From an uncultured Bacteroidales bacterium (GTDB lineage: Bacteria > Bacteroidota > Bacteroidia > Bacteroidales > UBA932), in NCBI GenBank assembly GCA_905234475.1, contig CAJOHX010000002.1, positions 1 to 64,000 of the forward strand: a stretch of 64,000 bases of DNA, given 5' to 3'. A model generated the notes under the pieces. The model did no database searches and was not told where the DNA came from. It saw only the letters and a program-made list of their open reading frames with translations. Numbering within the stretch: position 1 is the first letter of the stretch; each line of letters starts with the position of its first letter. Position numbers and translations under genes: made by a program. Of the stretch, positions 49,193 through 58,374 are shown piece after piece.

Positions 49193-50938
49193 TTACAGTT
49201 GCAATTGGAATTCGAGTACCTTTTCTACGTAATCCACAAAAGCCCCGTTGCAGAGGCGGACGCCGCCGGGCGTCGGATAATTCCCGGTGAAATACCAGTC
49301 GCCGGGATGGTTGGGGCAGGCGCGGTGCAGTCCGTCGACACTCTGGAAAACCAGCTCGACCGGCGTCTGCATGCCCTCCGGCCGGAGCATCTCCACGATC
49401 TTGCCGTTGATCTCCTCCACGCTGAAGGGAGCATAGATGTCCTGCACGTGATTGGCCGACTGCGGATCCGTCTTGCAGGCCCGGTAGGTGTCGGCAATGA
49501 GCTGCTGCATTCCCCTTTCCTGGAGCAGGGCCATGGCCGCCCGGAAGGCGCAGAGTTCCTCGAGGTGCGACATGTCGATGCCGTAGTAGTCCGGGTAGCG
49601 GATCTGGGGCGCACTGCTGACCATCACGATCTTGCGCGGATGCAGGCGGTCCAGGATCTTGAAGATGCTCTCCCGCAGGGTGGTGCCGCGCACGATGCTG
49701 TCGTCGATGACCACCAGATTGTCCACGCCCGGTTCCAGCGAGCCATAGGTGATGTCATACACGTGCGCCGCCAGGTCGTTGCGTTCCGCGCCCTCGGTGA
49801 TGAAGGTCCGGAGCTTGATGTCCTTGACCACGACCTTCTCGATGCGCACATCATGATTCAGCCGCCGGATGCCATCCGTCATCCCGAAGAAGGCCACTTC
49901 CGCGGTATTCGGAATATAGGAGAACACCGTGTGCGCCACGTCGCCGCCGACGGCCCGCAGGATGGGCTCCGTCAGCTGCTCGCCCAGACGCTTGCGCTCC
50001 CGGTAGATGTCGCGGTCGGATCCGCGGCTGAAATAGATGCGCTCGAACGAGCAGGCGCTGTTCGCCCTGGCCTGCTGGATCCGTTCCAGCTTGCGTTCGC
50101 CCTGCCTCGTGACAATCAGGGCCTCCCCCGGCCGCAGCTCCCGGATGTCGTCGGCGCGCAGGTTGAAGACCGTCTGGATGACGGGGCGCTCGCTGGCCAC
50201 GACCACCACCTCGTCGTCCTGATACCAGAACGCGGGCCGGATGCCCCAGGGATCGCGCACGGCGAACATCTCGCCGCTGCCCGTCAGGCCGCACATCACG
50301 TAGCCGCCGTCGAAATGCGGCATCGTGGAGCGCAGCACGTTTTCCATCCGGACGTGGGAGTCGATAAAGTTTGTAATGTCAATGCCTTCCAGGCCCAGCT
50401 CACGCGCAATCGTGTAAAGACGCTCCACTTCCCGGTCCAGCCGGTGGCCCATCAGCTCGAGCGTGATGTAGGCGTCGCCGTACAGGCGGGGTGACTGCCC
50501 CTGGCCCACCAGGAAACGGAACACCTCGTCGATATTGGTCATGTTGAAGTTGCCGCACAGGCAGAGGTTCTTCGCACGCCAGTTGTTGCGGCGAAGGAAG
50601 GGATGCACGAAGGTCAGCCCGCTCTTGCCGGTCGTGGAATAGCGCAGGTGCCCCATGTACAGCTGGGCCGCGGTCGACGTGTCCACCCGCTTGAAGATCT
50701 CCGTGATGGCGTCCGTTCCTTCCGCCCGTTCCCGGAACATGTACTCCGTGCCGACTTCGGCATTCAGGTCCACGTAGGCCAGCCCGGCACCTTCCTGTCC
50801 GCGGTTGTGCTGCTTCTCCATCAGCAGATACAGCTTGTCCAGCCCGTAGTGGGACGTGCCGTATTTCTGGTGATAGTATTCCAGCGGCTTGAGCAGGCGG
50901 ATCATCGCCACGCCGCACTCATGCTTCAGAGTTTCCAT
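49193..50938 (-). CDS. purF: Amidophosphoribosyltransferase-type protein (PurF family, long form)
   Basis: 581 residues. PurF makes phosphoribosylamine from PRPP and glutamine, the first purine step. The class II glutaminase nucleophile would be the cysteine of KHECGVAM at residue 8, exposed after trimming a short propeptide; HNRGQEGAGLAY and GHLRYSTTGKSG follow, and the PRPP-binding loop is NLVVIDDSIVRGTTLRES. The protein is longer than E. coli PurF (504), as in other Bacteroidota. Whether it is the only or the second PurF copy in the genome cannot be seen. It overlaps pyrG by 20 bases. Confidence 0.9.
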   Translation of the reverse strand: METLKHECGVAMIRLLKPLEYYHQKYGTSHYGLDKLYLLMEKQHNRGQEGAGLAYVDLNAEVGTEYMFRERAEGTDAITEIFKRVDTSTAAQLYMGHLRYSTTGKSGLTFVHPFLRRNNWRAKNLCLCGNFNMTNIDEVFRFLVGQGQSPRLYGDAYITLELMGHRLDREVERLYTIARELGLEGIDITNFIDSHVRMENVLRSTMPHFDGGYVMCGLTGSGEMFAVRDPWGIRPAFWYQDDEVVVVASERPVIQTVFNLRADDIRELRPGEALIVTRQGERKLERIQQARANSACSFERIYFSRGSDRDIYRERKRLGEQLTEPILRAVGGDVAHTVFSYIPNTAEVAFFGMTDGIRRLNHDVRIEKVVVKDIKLRTFITEGAERNDLAAHVYDITYGSLEPGVDNLVVIDDSIVRGTTLRESIFKILDRLHPRKIVMVSSAPQIRYPDYYGIDMSHLEELCAFRAAMALLQERGMQQLIADTYRACKTDPQSANHVQDIYAPFSVEEINGKIVEMLRPEGMQTPVELVFQSVDGLHRACPNHPGDWYFTGNYPTPGGVRLCNGAFVDYVEKVLEFQLQL

Positions 50939-52538
50939 GCTCGATGCAGGCTTTGACGAAACTCACGAAAAGCGGGTGCGGATGCAGCACCGTCGAAGAA
51001 TACTCGGGATGGAACTGCGTGCCGAGATACCAGCGCAGCCCCGGGATCTCCACGATCTCCACCAGGTCGGCGTCCGGGTTGACGCCCACGCACTGCATGC
51101 CGGCTTTCTCATAATCACCGCGGTAGCGGTTGTTGAACTCGTAGCGGTGGCGGTGACGCTCCCGGATGCTGTCCTTCCCGCCATACGCCTGGCAGGCGAG
51201 GCTGCCGGGGCGGAGCGAGCAGGGGTATTCCCCGAGCCGCATCGTCCCGCCCTTCTGCGTGACGGTCTTCTGCTCCTCCATGATGTCGATGACGTTGTGC
51301 GGCGTGTCGGGATTCATCTCGCTGCTGTCCGCATCGGCAAGGCAGAGGACATCGCGGGCGAACTCGATCACCATCATCTGCATGCCCAGGCAGATGCCGA
51401 AGCAGGGCACGTCGTGCGTGCGGGCGTATTCAGCGGCCAGGATCTTCCCTTCGATGCCGCGCTGGCCGAAGCCCGGGCAGATCACGATGCCCGCCATGCC
51501 GGCGAGCCGCTCCGCCACGTTCTCCCGCTCGATACCTTCGCTGCCTATGAAGTGGATCTTCATCTTCACGTCGTCGTAGATGCCGGCCAGGTTGAGGCTC
51601 TCGCGGATGCTCTTGTAGGCATCCTGCAGGTCGTATTTGCCCACGAGCGCCACATGCACCTCCCGGCGGGCATTCTCCTGTTTCTCCAGGAAATCGTGCC
51701 AGGATTTCATCGCAGGCGTCTCGCCGACGGGGATGCCGATCTTGCGGAGAATGGCGGCGTCCAGTCCCTGGCGCTGCATGTTGACGGGCACTTCGTAGAT
51801 GCTGGGCAGGTCTTCGCTCTGCACCACGCACTCGAGGTCGACGTTGCAGAAGGAGGCGACCTTCATGCGCAGCGCGTCGTCCAGATGGCGCTCGGTGCGG
51901 AGCACAAGGATGTCGGGCTGGATGCCCATCCCCTGTAACTCCTTGACGCTGTGCTGCGTAGGCTTTGTTTTCAGCTCTTCCGCGGCCTTCAGGTAGGGCA
52001 CGTAGGTCAGGTGCACGCACACGGCATCACGGCCCAGCTGCCAGCGCAGCTGGCGGATGGCCTCCATGAACGGCGCACTCTCGATGTCGCCGATGGTGCC
52101 GCCCACTTCCGTGATCACGAAGTCCAGCGCCTCCCCTTTCACGTCCTTGCGCAGCATCCGGCGCTTGATCTCGTCCGTGATGTGAGGGACCACCTGGATG
52201 GTCTTGCCCAGGTAGTCGCCCCGGCGCTCCCGGTCGATGACCGTCTTGTAGATGCGGCCCGTCGTGATGGAGTTCTCGCGCGTGGTGCGGATGCCCGTGA
52301 AGCGCTCATAGTGCCCCAGGTCCAGGTCGGTCTCCATGCCGTCGGCGGTCACATAGCATTCGCCGTGCTCATAGGGATTGAGCGTGCCCGGGTCGATGTT
52401 GATGTAGGGGTCGAACTTCTGGATGGTCACCTTGAAGCCGCGCGCCTGCAGGAGCTTGCCGAGGCTGGCGGAGATGATGCCCTTCCCCAGGGAAGAAACC
52501 ACACCGCCCGTAATGAAGATGTACTTGGTCGTATTCAT
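50919..52538 (-). CDS. pyrG: CTP synthase
   Basis: 539 residues. It aminates UTP to CTP with glutamine and ATP. The N-terminal TKYIFITGGVVSSLGKGI and KFDPYINIDPGTLNPYEHGE are canonical; the class I glutaminase triad is visible as CFGICLGMQ and FHPEYSS. The methionine at 52538 is chosen by family; the open frame continues upstream only as overlap with gltD. Spacing of four bases after gltD indicates one transcript. Confidence 0.96.
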   Translation of the reverse strand: MNTTKYIFITGGVVSSLGKGIISASLGKLLQARGFKVTIQKFDPYINIDPGTLNPYEHGECYVTADGMETDLDLGHYERFTGIRTTRENSITTGRIYKTVIDRERRGDYLGKTIQVVPHITDEIKRRMLRKDVKGEALDFVITEVGGTIGDIESAPFMEAIRQLRWQLGRDAVCVHLTYVPYLKAAEELKTKPTQHSVKELQGMGIQPDILVLRTERHLDDALRMKVASFCNVDLECVVQSEDLPSIYEVPVNMQRQGLDAAILRKIGIPVGETPAMKSWHDFLEKQENARREVHVALVGKYDLQDAYKSIRESLNLAGIYDDVKMKIHFIGSEGIERENVAERLAGMAGIVICPGFGQRGIEGKILAAEYARTHDVPCFGICLGMQMMVIEFARDVLCLADADSSEMNPDTPHNVIDIMEEQKTVTQKGGTMRLGEYPCSLRPGSLACQAYGGKDSIRERHRHRYEFNNRYRGDYEKAGMQCVGVNPDADLVEIVEIPGLRWYLGTQFHPEYSSTVLHPHPLFVSFVKACIEHGNSEA

Positions 52539-52542
52539 AGCT

Positions 52543-53889
52543 TTATTTCTTGTTGCAGTATTTGTCCAGCGCCTCGGCGGCCGCATGGCCGGAAGCCATC
52601 GCCCGGACCACCAGCGAAGCGCCGCTGGCCACGTCCCCGGCCCAGAAGACATTCTCCGGCACGGCCGGGAGCTCCGGCTTCAGGAAGCCCATCGCCAGGA
52701 AGACGATCTCCGCCTCGATCACCTCGGGATCGCCGGCGGGCACCATCTTCGGACGGCCGCCGTCCGGGACGGGTTCCCAGTCGATCGGCTGGATCTCGAC
52801 CCCCTTCACATGGCCGTTCTCTCCGAGGAATTGCAGGGTGTTGATGTTCCAGCGGCGCACGCAGCCCTCCTCGTGCGACGAGGAAGTCTTGAGCGTGCGC
52901 GGCCACAGCGGCCAGGGGTTGGCCGGATCGTCCGGCCCCACGGGCGGCTTGGGCATGATCTCGATCTGCGTCACGCTCTTGCAGCCCTGGCGGTGCGCCG
53001 TGCCGATGCAGTCGGACCCGGTGTCGCCGCCGCCGATGACCAGCACGTGCTTGCCCTTGCAGCTCACCCGCTCGCGGGCGGGCACCTCGGCGCCGTACAG
53101 GACGCGGTTCTGCTGCGAGAGCAGGTCCAGCGCGAAATAGACGCCCTTGAGCTCTCGTCCGGGCACCTTGAGGTCGCGCGCCTGCGGCGTGCCGGTGGCG
53201 AGGACATAAGCGTCAAATCCCTTCGGCAGCGCATCCGGCGCCACTTCTTCCCCATAGCGGAACACGATCCCCTCCTCCTCCATCAGCGCGATGCGGCGGT
53301 CGATGACCGTCTTGTTGAGCTTGAAATTCGGAATGCCGAAACGCAGCAGTCCTCCGGCCTTCTCGTTCTTCTCGAAGACCGTCACGGCATAGCCCATCCG
53401 GTTGAGCCGGTTGGCGGCCGCCAGGCCTGCGGGCCCGGCGCCGACCACGGCCACCTTGCGTCCGTTGCGCAGCGGCGAGACCGGGTGGACGTAGTTTTCG
53501 CGGAAGGCGATCTCGGTGATCGAAGCCTCGTTCTCGCGGTTCGTCGTCGGCTCGTGCAGCGTCAGGTTCAGCACGCAGGCCTTCTCGCAGAGGGCCGGAC
53601 AGACGCGTCCGGTGAACTCCGGGAAGTCGTTCGTGGCGTTGAGCAGTTTGTAGGCGCGTTCGAAGTCTCCCTTGAACACGGCGTCGTTCCACTCCGGCGG
53701 GCGGTTGCCCAGCGGGCAGGCCCAGTTGCAGAACGGGACGCCGCAATCCATGCAGCGGGACGCCTGGAGACGGCGGTCTCCCTCATTGAGCGTCTGCTCC
53801 ACTTCCCCGAAATCCTGGATCCGGTCGCGAATCGGCCGGTATCCCGCTTCCTTGCGGGGAATCGTCAGAAATGCCTTGTAGTCTCCCAT
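52543..53889 (-). CDS. gltD: Glutamate synthase small (beta) subunit
   Basis: 448 residues. It passes NAD(P)H electrons to GltB. N-terminal Fe-S cysteines (CMDCGVPFCNWACPLGN and CPALCEKAC), an FAD motif (VVGAGPAGLAAANRL near 150) and an NAD(P) motif (VIGGGDTGSDCIG near 285) are present, all as in GltD. Six bases after gltB, same operon. Confidence 0.96.
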   Translation of the reverse strand: MGDYKAFLTIPRKEAGYRPIRDRIQDFGEVEQTLNEGDRRLQASRCMDCGVPFCNWACPLGNRPPEWNDAVFKGDFERAYKLLNATNDFPEFTGRVCPALCEKACVLNLTLHEPTTNRENEASITEIAFRENYVHPVSPLRNGRKVAVVGAGPAGLAAANRLNRMGYAVTVFEKNEKAGGLLRFGIPNFKLNKTVIDRRIALMEEEGIVFRYGEEVAPDALPKGFDAYVLATGTPQARDLKVPGRELKGVYFALDLLSQQNRVLYGAEVPARERVSCKGKHVLVIGGGDTGSDCIGTAHRQGCKSVTQIEIMPKPPVGPDDPANPWPLWPRTLKTSSSHEEGCVRRWNINTLQFLGENGHVKGVEIQPIDWEPVPDGGRPKMVPAGDPEVIEAEIVFLAMGFLKPELPAVPENVFWAGDVASGASLVVRAMASGHAAAEALDKYCNKK

Positions 53890-53895
53890 AACGCG

Positions 53896-56800
53896 TCAGT
53901 ATTGATATTGCAGGTTCTGCACTTTCTCCTCCAGGGCGCGCAGGCGCTCCTGCTCCAGGACGTGCTTGTATTCGATCGGGATCACCTTGATGAAATCCTC
54001 CACGCAGCGGCTCCAGTCGTCCAGCAGGGTCCGCGCCAGCGCGGATCCCGTGTAGAGGTAGTGCTGCCGGACGAGCTCGTGCAGCTCCTTGCGGTCCAGC
54101 TTGTCGTCGACCAGCGAGATCTCGACCATGTCCATGTTGCAGTAAAAGTCGAAATCGTGGTCGCGGTCCAGGACATAGGCGACGCCGCCGGACATACCGG
54201 CTGCGAAATTGCGTCCCACCGGACCCAGCACGACCACGCGGCCGCCGGTCATGTACTCGCAGCAGTGGTCGCCGGCTCCCTCCACGACGGCGCAGGCGCC
54301 GGAATTGCGCACGGCGAAACGCTGTCCGGCGCGGCCGGCGACATACATTTCGCCGCCCGTAGCGCCGTACAGGCAGGTGTTTCCCACGATCATGTTCTCC
54401 TCCGCCTTGAAGGTCACGCGGGAAGACGGCCGGATGGCGATGCGTCCGCCGCTCAGGCCCTTGCCCACGTAGTCGTTGGCCTCGCCCTCCAGGCGCACGT
54501 TCACGCCGCCGGCGAGGAAGGCGCAGAAGCTCTGCCCGGCCGAACCCTTGAACTTGATGTTGATGGTCGAATCTGGCAGGCCGGCCGCGCCGTATTTCTC
54601 GGCAATCCGACCGCTGAGCATCGTACACACGGCCCGGTCGGTGTTGGCGATGGGATACTCGAGGCTGATCTCCTCCCGCCACTCGATGGCGGGCTGGGCC
54701 GACTTGAGGATCTCGCGGTCCAGCACCGGCGGCAGCCCGTGCAGCGGGCCGCCCGCCCAGCAGAGCGCCCCCTTCTCCTGGAAGAGAAGCCGGGACAGGT
54801 CCACCCGGGCGGCCTTGGTCTCCGGGCCGGACGGCTTGCGGACCAGCAGTTCCGTGTGGCCGACGATGTCGCCCAGGCGCTTGAAGCCCATTTCCGCCAG
54901 GTATTCCCGCACCTCGCGGGCGAGGAAGGTAAAGTAATTGACCAGGTAGTCCGACTTGCCCAGGAAGTGCTTGCGCAGCTCCGGGTCCTGCGTGGCTACG
55001 CCGGTCGGGCAGGTATTGAGGCTGCACTTGCGCATCATCACGCAGCCCAGCACAATGAGCGGCAAGGTGCCGAAGGAGAACTCGTCCGCGCCCAAAAGGG
55101 CCATCAGGACCACGTCGCGGCCGGTCTTGAGCTGGCCGTCCACCTGCAGGCGGACGGTCTCGCGCAGGCCGTTGCGGACCAGGGTCTGCTGGGCCTCCGA
55201 GAGGCCGATCTCCGGGCTGATGCCCGCGAAACGCATCGAGGAGGCAGGCGAAGCGCCCGTGCCGCCCTCGGCGCCGGACACGACGATCAGGTCCGCCTTG
55301 GCCTTGGCCACGCCGGCGGCAATCGTGCCCACGCCGCTCTCGGCAACCAGCTTTACGCTGATGGCCGCGGCCGGGTTGACGTTCTTCAGATCGAAGATCA
55401 ACTGCGAGAGGTCCTCGATGGAATAGATGTCGTGGTGCGGCGGCGGCGAAATCAGCGAGATGCCCGGGATGGAGTTGCGCGTCTTCGCGATGATCTCGTT
55501 GACCTTGAATCCCGGGAGCTGTCCGCCCTCGCCGGGCTTGGCTCCCTGGGCCACCTTGATTTGGATCTCCTCCGCATTGACGAGGTATTCGGTCGTGACG
55601 CCGAAGCGGCCGGAAGCGACCTGCTTGGTCTTGCTGGACAGCGACACGCCGTCCACATTGCTGTGGTAGCGGGCGCTGTCCTCCCCGCCCTCACCCGTGT
55701 TCGAACGGGTTCCCAGGCGGTTCATCGCCAGGGCGATCGCCTCGTGCGCCTCGATGCTCAGCGCACCGAAGCTCATGGCGCCAACCACGAAATGCTTCAC
55801 GATTTCGGACTCCGGCTCCACTTCGTCGAGCGCAATCGGCGCCCGCTTGAAGTCGAGCAGGTCCCGCAGGAACATCGCCTCGCTGCGGGTGTCCGCAGCG
55901 GCGGTGAACTCCTTGAATTTCTTGTAGCTGCCCAGGCGCGTGGCGAGCTGGAGCGCCGAGATGGTCTCCGGGTTCCACGCGTGGGAAATACCGTCCTTGC
56001 GGTAATGGAACAGGCCCGCGTTGGGCAGGAAATCGACCGGCAGCACAGGCGCGAACGCCTGCGCGTGGAACCACATCGCATCACGGGCGATGGTCTCCAG
56101 ACCGATGCCACCGATGGTCGAGCTCTCCGTGCCGAAATACTCCTGCAACAGCTTGGCATCCAGGCCGATACTCTCGAAGATCTTGGCCCCGCGGTAGGAG
56201 CGGATGGTGGAGATGCCCATCTTGGCCATGATCTTCAGCAGGCCTTTCTTCATCGCCTCGATGTAGTTGGTGCGGGCGGTGGCGTAGTTCAGCTGGATCT
56301 TGCCGCCGTGCGCCAGGGATGAAATGATGGCGAAGGACAGGTACGGATTGATGGCGGAGGCGCCGTAGCCGAGCAGCAGCGCGGCGTGCATCGTCTCGCG
56401 GATCTCCCCGCTCTCGACGATCAGGGCGGTCTGCACCCGCTTGCCGGCGGCGATCAGGTGGTGATGCACCGCACTCACGGCCAGCAGGGACGGGATGGGC
56501 GCATGCGCCTCGTCCACGTCGCGGTCGGACAGGATGATGTAGTTGACACCCTCGTCCACGCACTGCTCCGCCTTGCGGCAAAGGGTGGACAGGGCCCGCT
56601 TGAGGTTCGCCGCGGCCGACTTGACGTCAGGCGCGCACGGGAACACGATGGGCAGTTTCTCCGTCTTGAAGCCCTTGTAGCGGATGTTGCAGAGCAGGTC
56701 CAGCTGGGTATTGGTCAGGATCGGGTACGGCAGGCGGACCATCTTGCAGTTGTCCCCGTCCGGGGTCAGGATGCCGGTGCCGACCCGGCCGATGTATTCA

Positions 56801-58368
56801 AACAGCGACATCACCATCTGCTCCCGGATGGAGTCGATGGGCGGGTTCGTCACCTGGGCGAACTGCTGCCGGAAATAGTTGTAGAAGCTCTGGGGACGCT
56901 CGGTGAGCACCGCCAGCGGGGTGTCGTTGCCCATCGAGGAGGTCGGCTCGAGGCCGCGCTCGCACATGGGCTTGAGGGTATTCTCCACATCTTCGGCCGT
57001 GCAGCCGAACAGGAGCTCCTTGCGCAGCAGCTCGTCTTCGTTGTGCTCAATCTTGCGGCCGCTGTGCAGGTCTTCCAGCTGGATGCAGCCGGAGGAAAGC
57101 CATTTGCGGTAGGGATGCTCGGCGGCCAGGGCCTCCTTGATCTCCGCGTCGTAGTAGATGCGGCCCTCCTTGGTGTCCACCAGGAGCATCTTGCCGGGCT
57201 CCAGGCGGCCCTTGACGGCAATCTCGGTGGGATCGAAGTCGAGGACGCCCACTTCGCTCGCCACCACCAGGAAACCGCCCTTGGTGATGGTGTAGCGGCC
57301 CGGACGCAGGCCGTTGCGGTCCAGGATGCCGCCGGCGTAGCGGCCGTCGCTGAACAGCAGCGTGGCCGGTCCGTCCCACGGTTCCATCAGGATGGAATGA
57401 TATTCATAGAAGGCACGCAGGTCCTCGGAAATCGGGTTGGTCCCGTCGAAGCTCTCCGGCATCAGCACGGCCACGGCCTGCTGCAGGCTGAGCCCGCTCT
57501 GGATCAGGAATTCCAGGACGTTGTCCAGGCTGGCGGAATCGCTCATGCCGGGCTGGACGATGGGCGTCAGGTCCGAGATGTCGCCCAGGACGCCGGACCC
57601 GAGCACGCTCTCGCGCGCCTGCATCCAGCTGCGGTTGCCGCGGATGGTGTTGATCTCGCCGTTGTGGCAGAGCATCCGGAACGGCTGCGCGAGACTCCAC
57701 TGCGGGAAGGTATTGGTCGAGAAGCGGGAATGGACGATCGCCATCGCGCTCGTGAACCAGGGACTCGTCAGGTCGGTGTAGTACTCGCGCAACTGCCGGC
57801 TGGTCAGCATTCCCTTATAGACGATATTGCGCGTAGAGAGTGAGCAGATATAGCAGTCCTCGCCGAGCCGCTCGACATGCTTGCGGATGCGGTAGAGCTT
57901 GCGCTCCAGCTCGCCTTCCTCCAGGTATTCGCGGCAGGTCACGAAGATCTGGACCGTGTACGGTTCGCCTTTCGCGGCCGCCTCGCCCAGGCAGGATGCA
58001 TCCACGGGCACATCCCGCACGAAGGAGAGCTGGCAGCCCTCCCGTTCCACTTCCGCGCGGAGCATGTCCAGGATCTCGGGCCGCTTCGCGGCTTCCCGGG
58101 GCAGGAAGACCAGTCCCGTGCCGTAGTGGCCTTTTTCCGGGACCGGAATCCCCTGGAGGAGGATGAATTCATGGGGGATCTGGACCATGATGCCGGCGCC
58201 GTCGCCGGACTTGCCGTCAGCGCCTTCGGCCCCGCGGTGGCTCATGTTCTCCAGGACGGACAAGGCGCTGGCCACAAGCTCATGCGTCTTGTCCCCCCGG
58301 ATATTCACGACCATACCGACCCCACAGGCATCGTGTTCCGATGCCGGATCGTAAAGACCTCTGTTCAT
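53896..58368 (-). CDS. gltB: Glutamate synthase large (alpha) subunit
   Basis: 1490 residues, usual length. The glutaminase nucleophile is the cysteine in HDACGVGMV (residue 15), so about 14 residues should be cleaved. The central and FMN domains follow (FNEIIAKTRNSIPGISLISPPPHHD), with 3Fe-4S cysteines in CVMMRKCSLNTCPTG, and the C-terminal GXGXG right-handed helix repeats end the protein (GGRIAIRPSS, GATGGEMYVAG). It turns glutamine and 2-oxoglutarate into two glutamates. It lies six bases after the glutamine synthetase gene, completing the GS-GOGAT cycle. Confidence 0.97.
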   Translation of the reverse strand: MNRGLYDPASEHDACGVGMVVNIRGDKTHELVASALSVLENMSHRGAEGADGKSGDGAGIMVQIPHEFILLQGIPVPEKGHYGTGLVFLPREAAKRPEILDMLRAEVEREGCQLSFVRDVPVDASCLGEAAAKGEPYTVQIFVTCREYLEEGELERKLYRIRKHVERLGEDCYICSLSTRNIVYKGMLTSRQLREYYTDLTSPWFTSAMAIVHSRFSTNTFPQWSLAQPFRMLCHNGEINTIRGNRSWMQARESVLGSGVLGDISDLTPIVQPGMSDSASLDNVLEFLIQSGLSLQQAVAVLMPESFDGTNPISEDLRAFYEYHSILMEPWDGPATLLFSDGRYAGGILDRNGLRPGRYTITKGGFLVVASEVGVLDFDPTEIAVKGRLEPGKMLLVDTKEGRIYYDAEIKEALAAEHPYRKWLSSGCIQLEDLHSGRKIEHNEDELLRKELLFGCTAEDVENTLKPMCERGLEPTSSMGNDTPLAVLTERPQSFYNYFRQQFAQVTNPPIDSIREQMVMSLFEYIGRVGTGILTPDGDNCKMVRLPYPILTNTQLDLLCNIRYKGFKTEKLPIVFPCAPDVKSAAANLKRALSTLCRKAEQCVDEGVNYIILSDRDVDEAHAPIPSLLAVSAVHHHLIAAGKRVQTALIVESGEIRETMHAALLLGYGASAINPYLSFAIISSLAHGGKIQLNYATARTNYIEAMKKGLLKIMAKMGISTIRSYRGAKIFESIGLDAKLLQEYFGTESSTIGGIGLETIARDAMWFHAQAFAPVLPVDFLPNAGLFHYRKDGISHAWNPETISALQLATRLGSYKKFKEFTAAADTRSEAMFLRDLLDFKRAPIALDEVEPESEIVKHFVVGAMSFGALSIEAHEAIALAMNRLGTRSNTGEGGEDSARYHSNVDGVSLSSKTKQVASGRFGVTTEYLVNAEEIQIKVAQGAKPGEGGQLPGFKVNEIIAKTRNSIPGISLISPPPHHDIYSIEDLSQLIFDLKNVNPAAAISVKLVAESGVGTIAAGVAKAKADLIVVSGAEGGTGASPASSMRFAGISPEIGLSEAQQTLVRNGLRETVRLQVDGQLKTGRDVVLMALLGADEFSFGTLPLIVLGCVMMRKCSLNTCPTGVATQDPELRKHFLGKSDYLVNYFTFLAREVREYLAEMGFKRLGDIVGHTELLVRKPSGPETKAARVDLSRLLFQEKGALCWAGGPLHGLPPVLDREILKSAQPAIEWREEISLEYPIANTDRAVCTMLSGRIAEKYGAAGLPDSTINIKFKGSAGQSFCAFLAGGVNVRLEGEANDYVGKGLSGGRIAIRPSSRVTFKAEENMIVGNTCLYGATGGEMYVAGRAGQRFAVRNSGACAVVEGAGDHCCEYMTGGRVVVLGPVGRNFAAGMSGGVAYVLDRDHDFDFYCNMDMVEISLVDDKLDRKELHELVRQHYLYTGSALARTLLDDWSRCVEDFIKVIPIEYKHVLEQERLRALEEKVQNLQYQY

Positions 58369-58374
58369 GGATCT

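Noticed and set aside
52423..56322. 1299-codon plus-strand open frame opposite gltB, gltD and pyrG
   Set aside because: It is antisense to three well-supported genes, has no recognisable domain and arises from GC-rich third-position bias.
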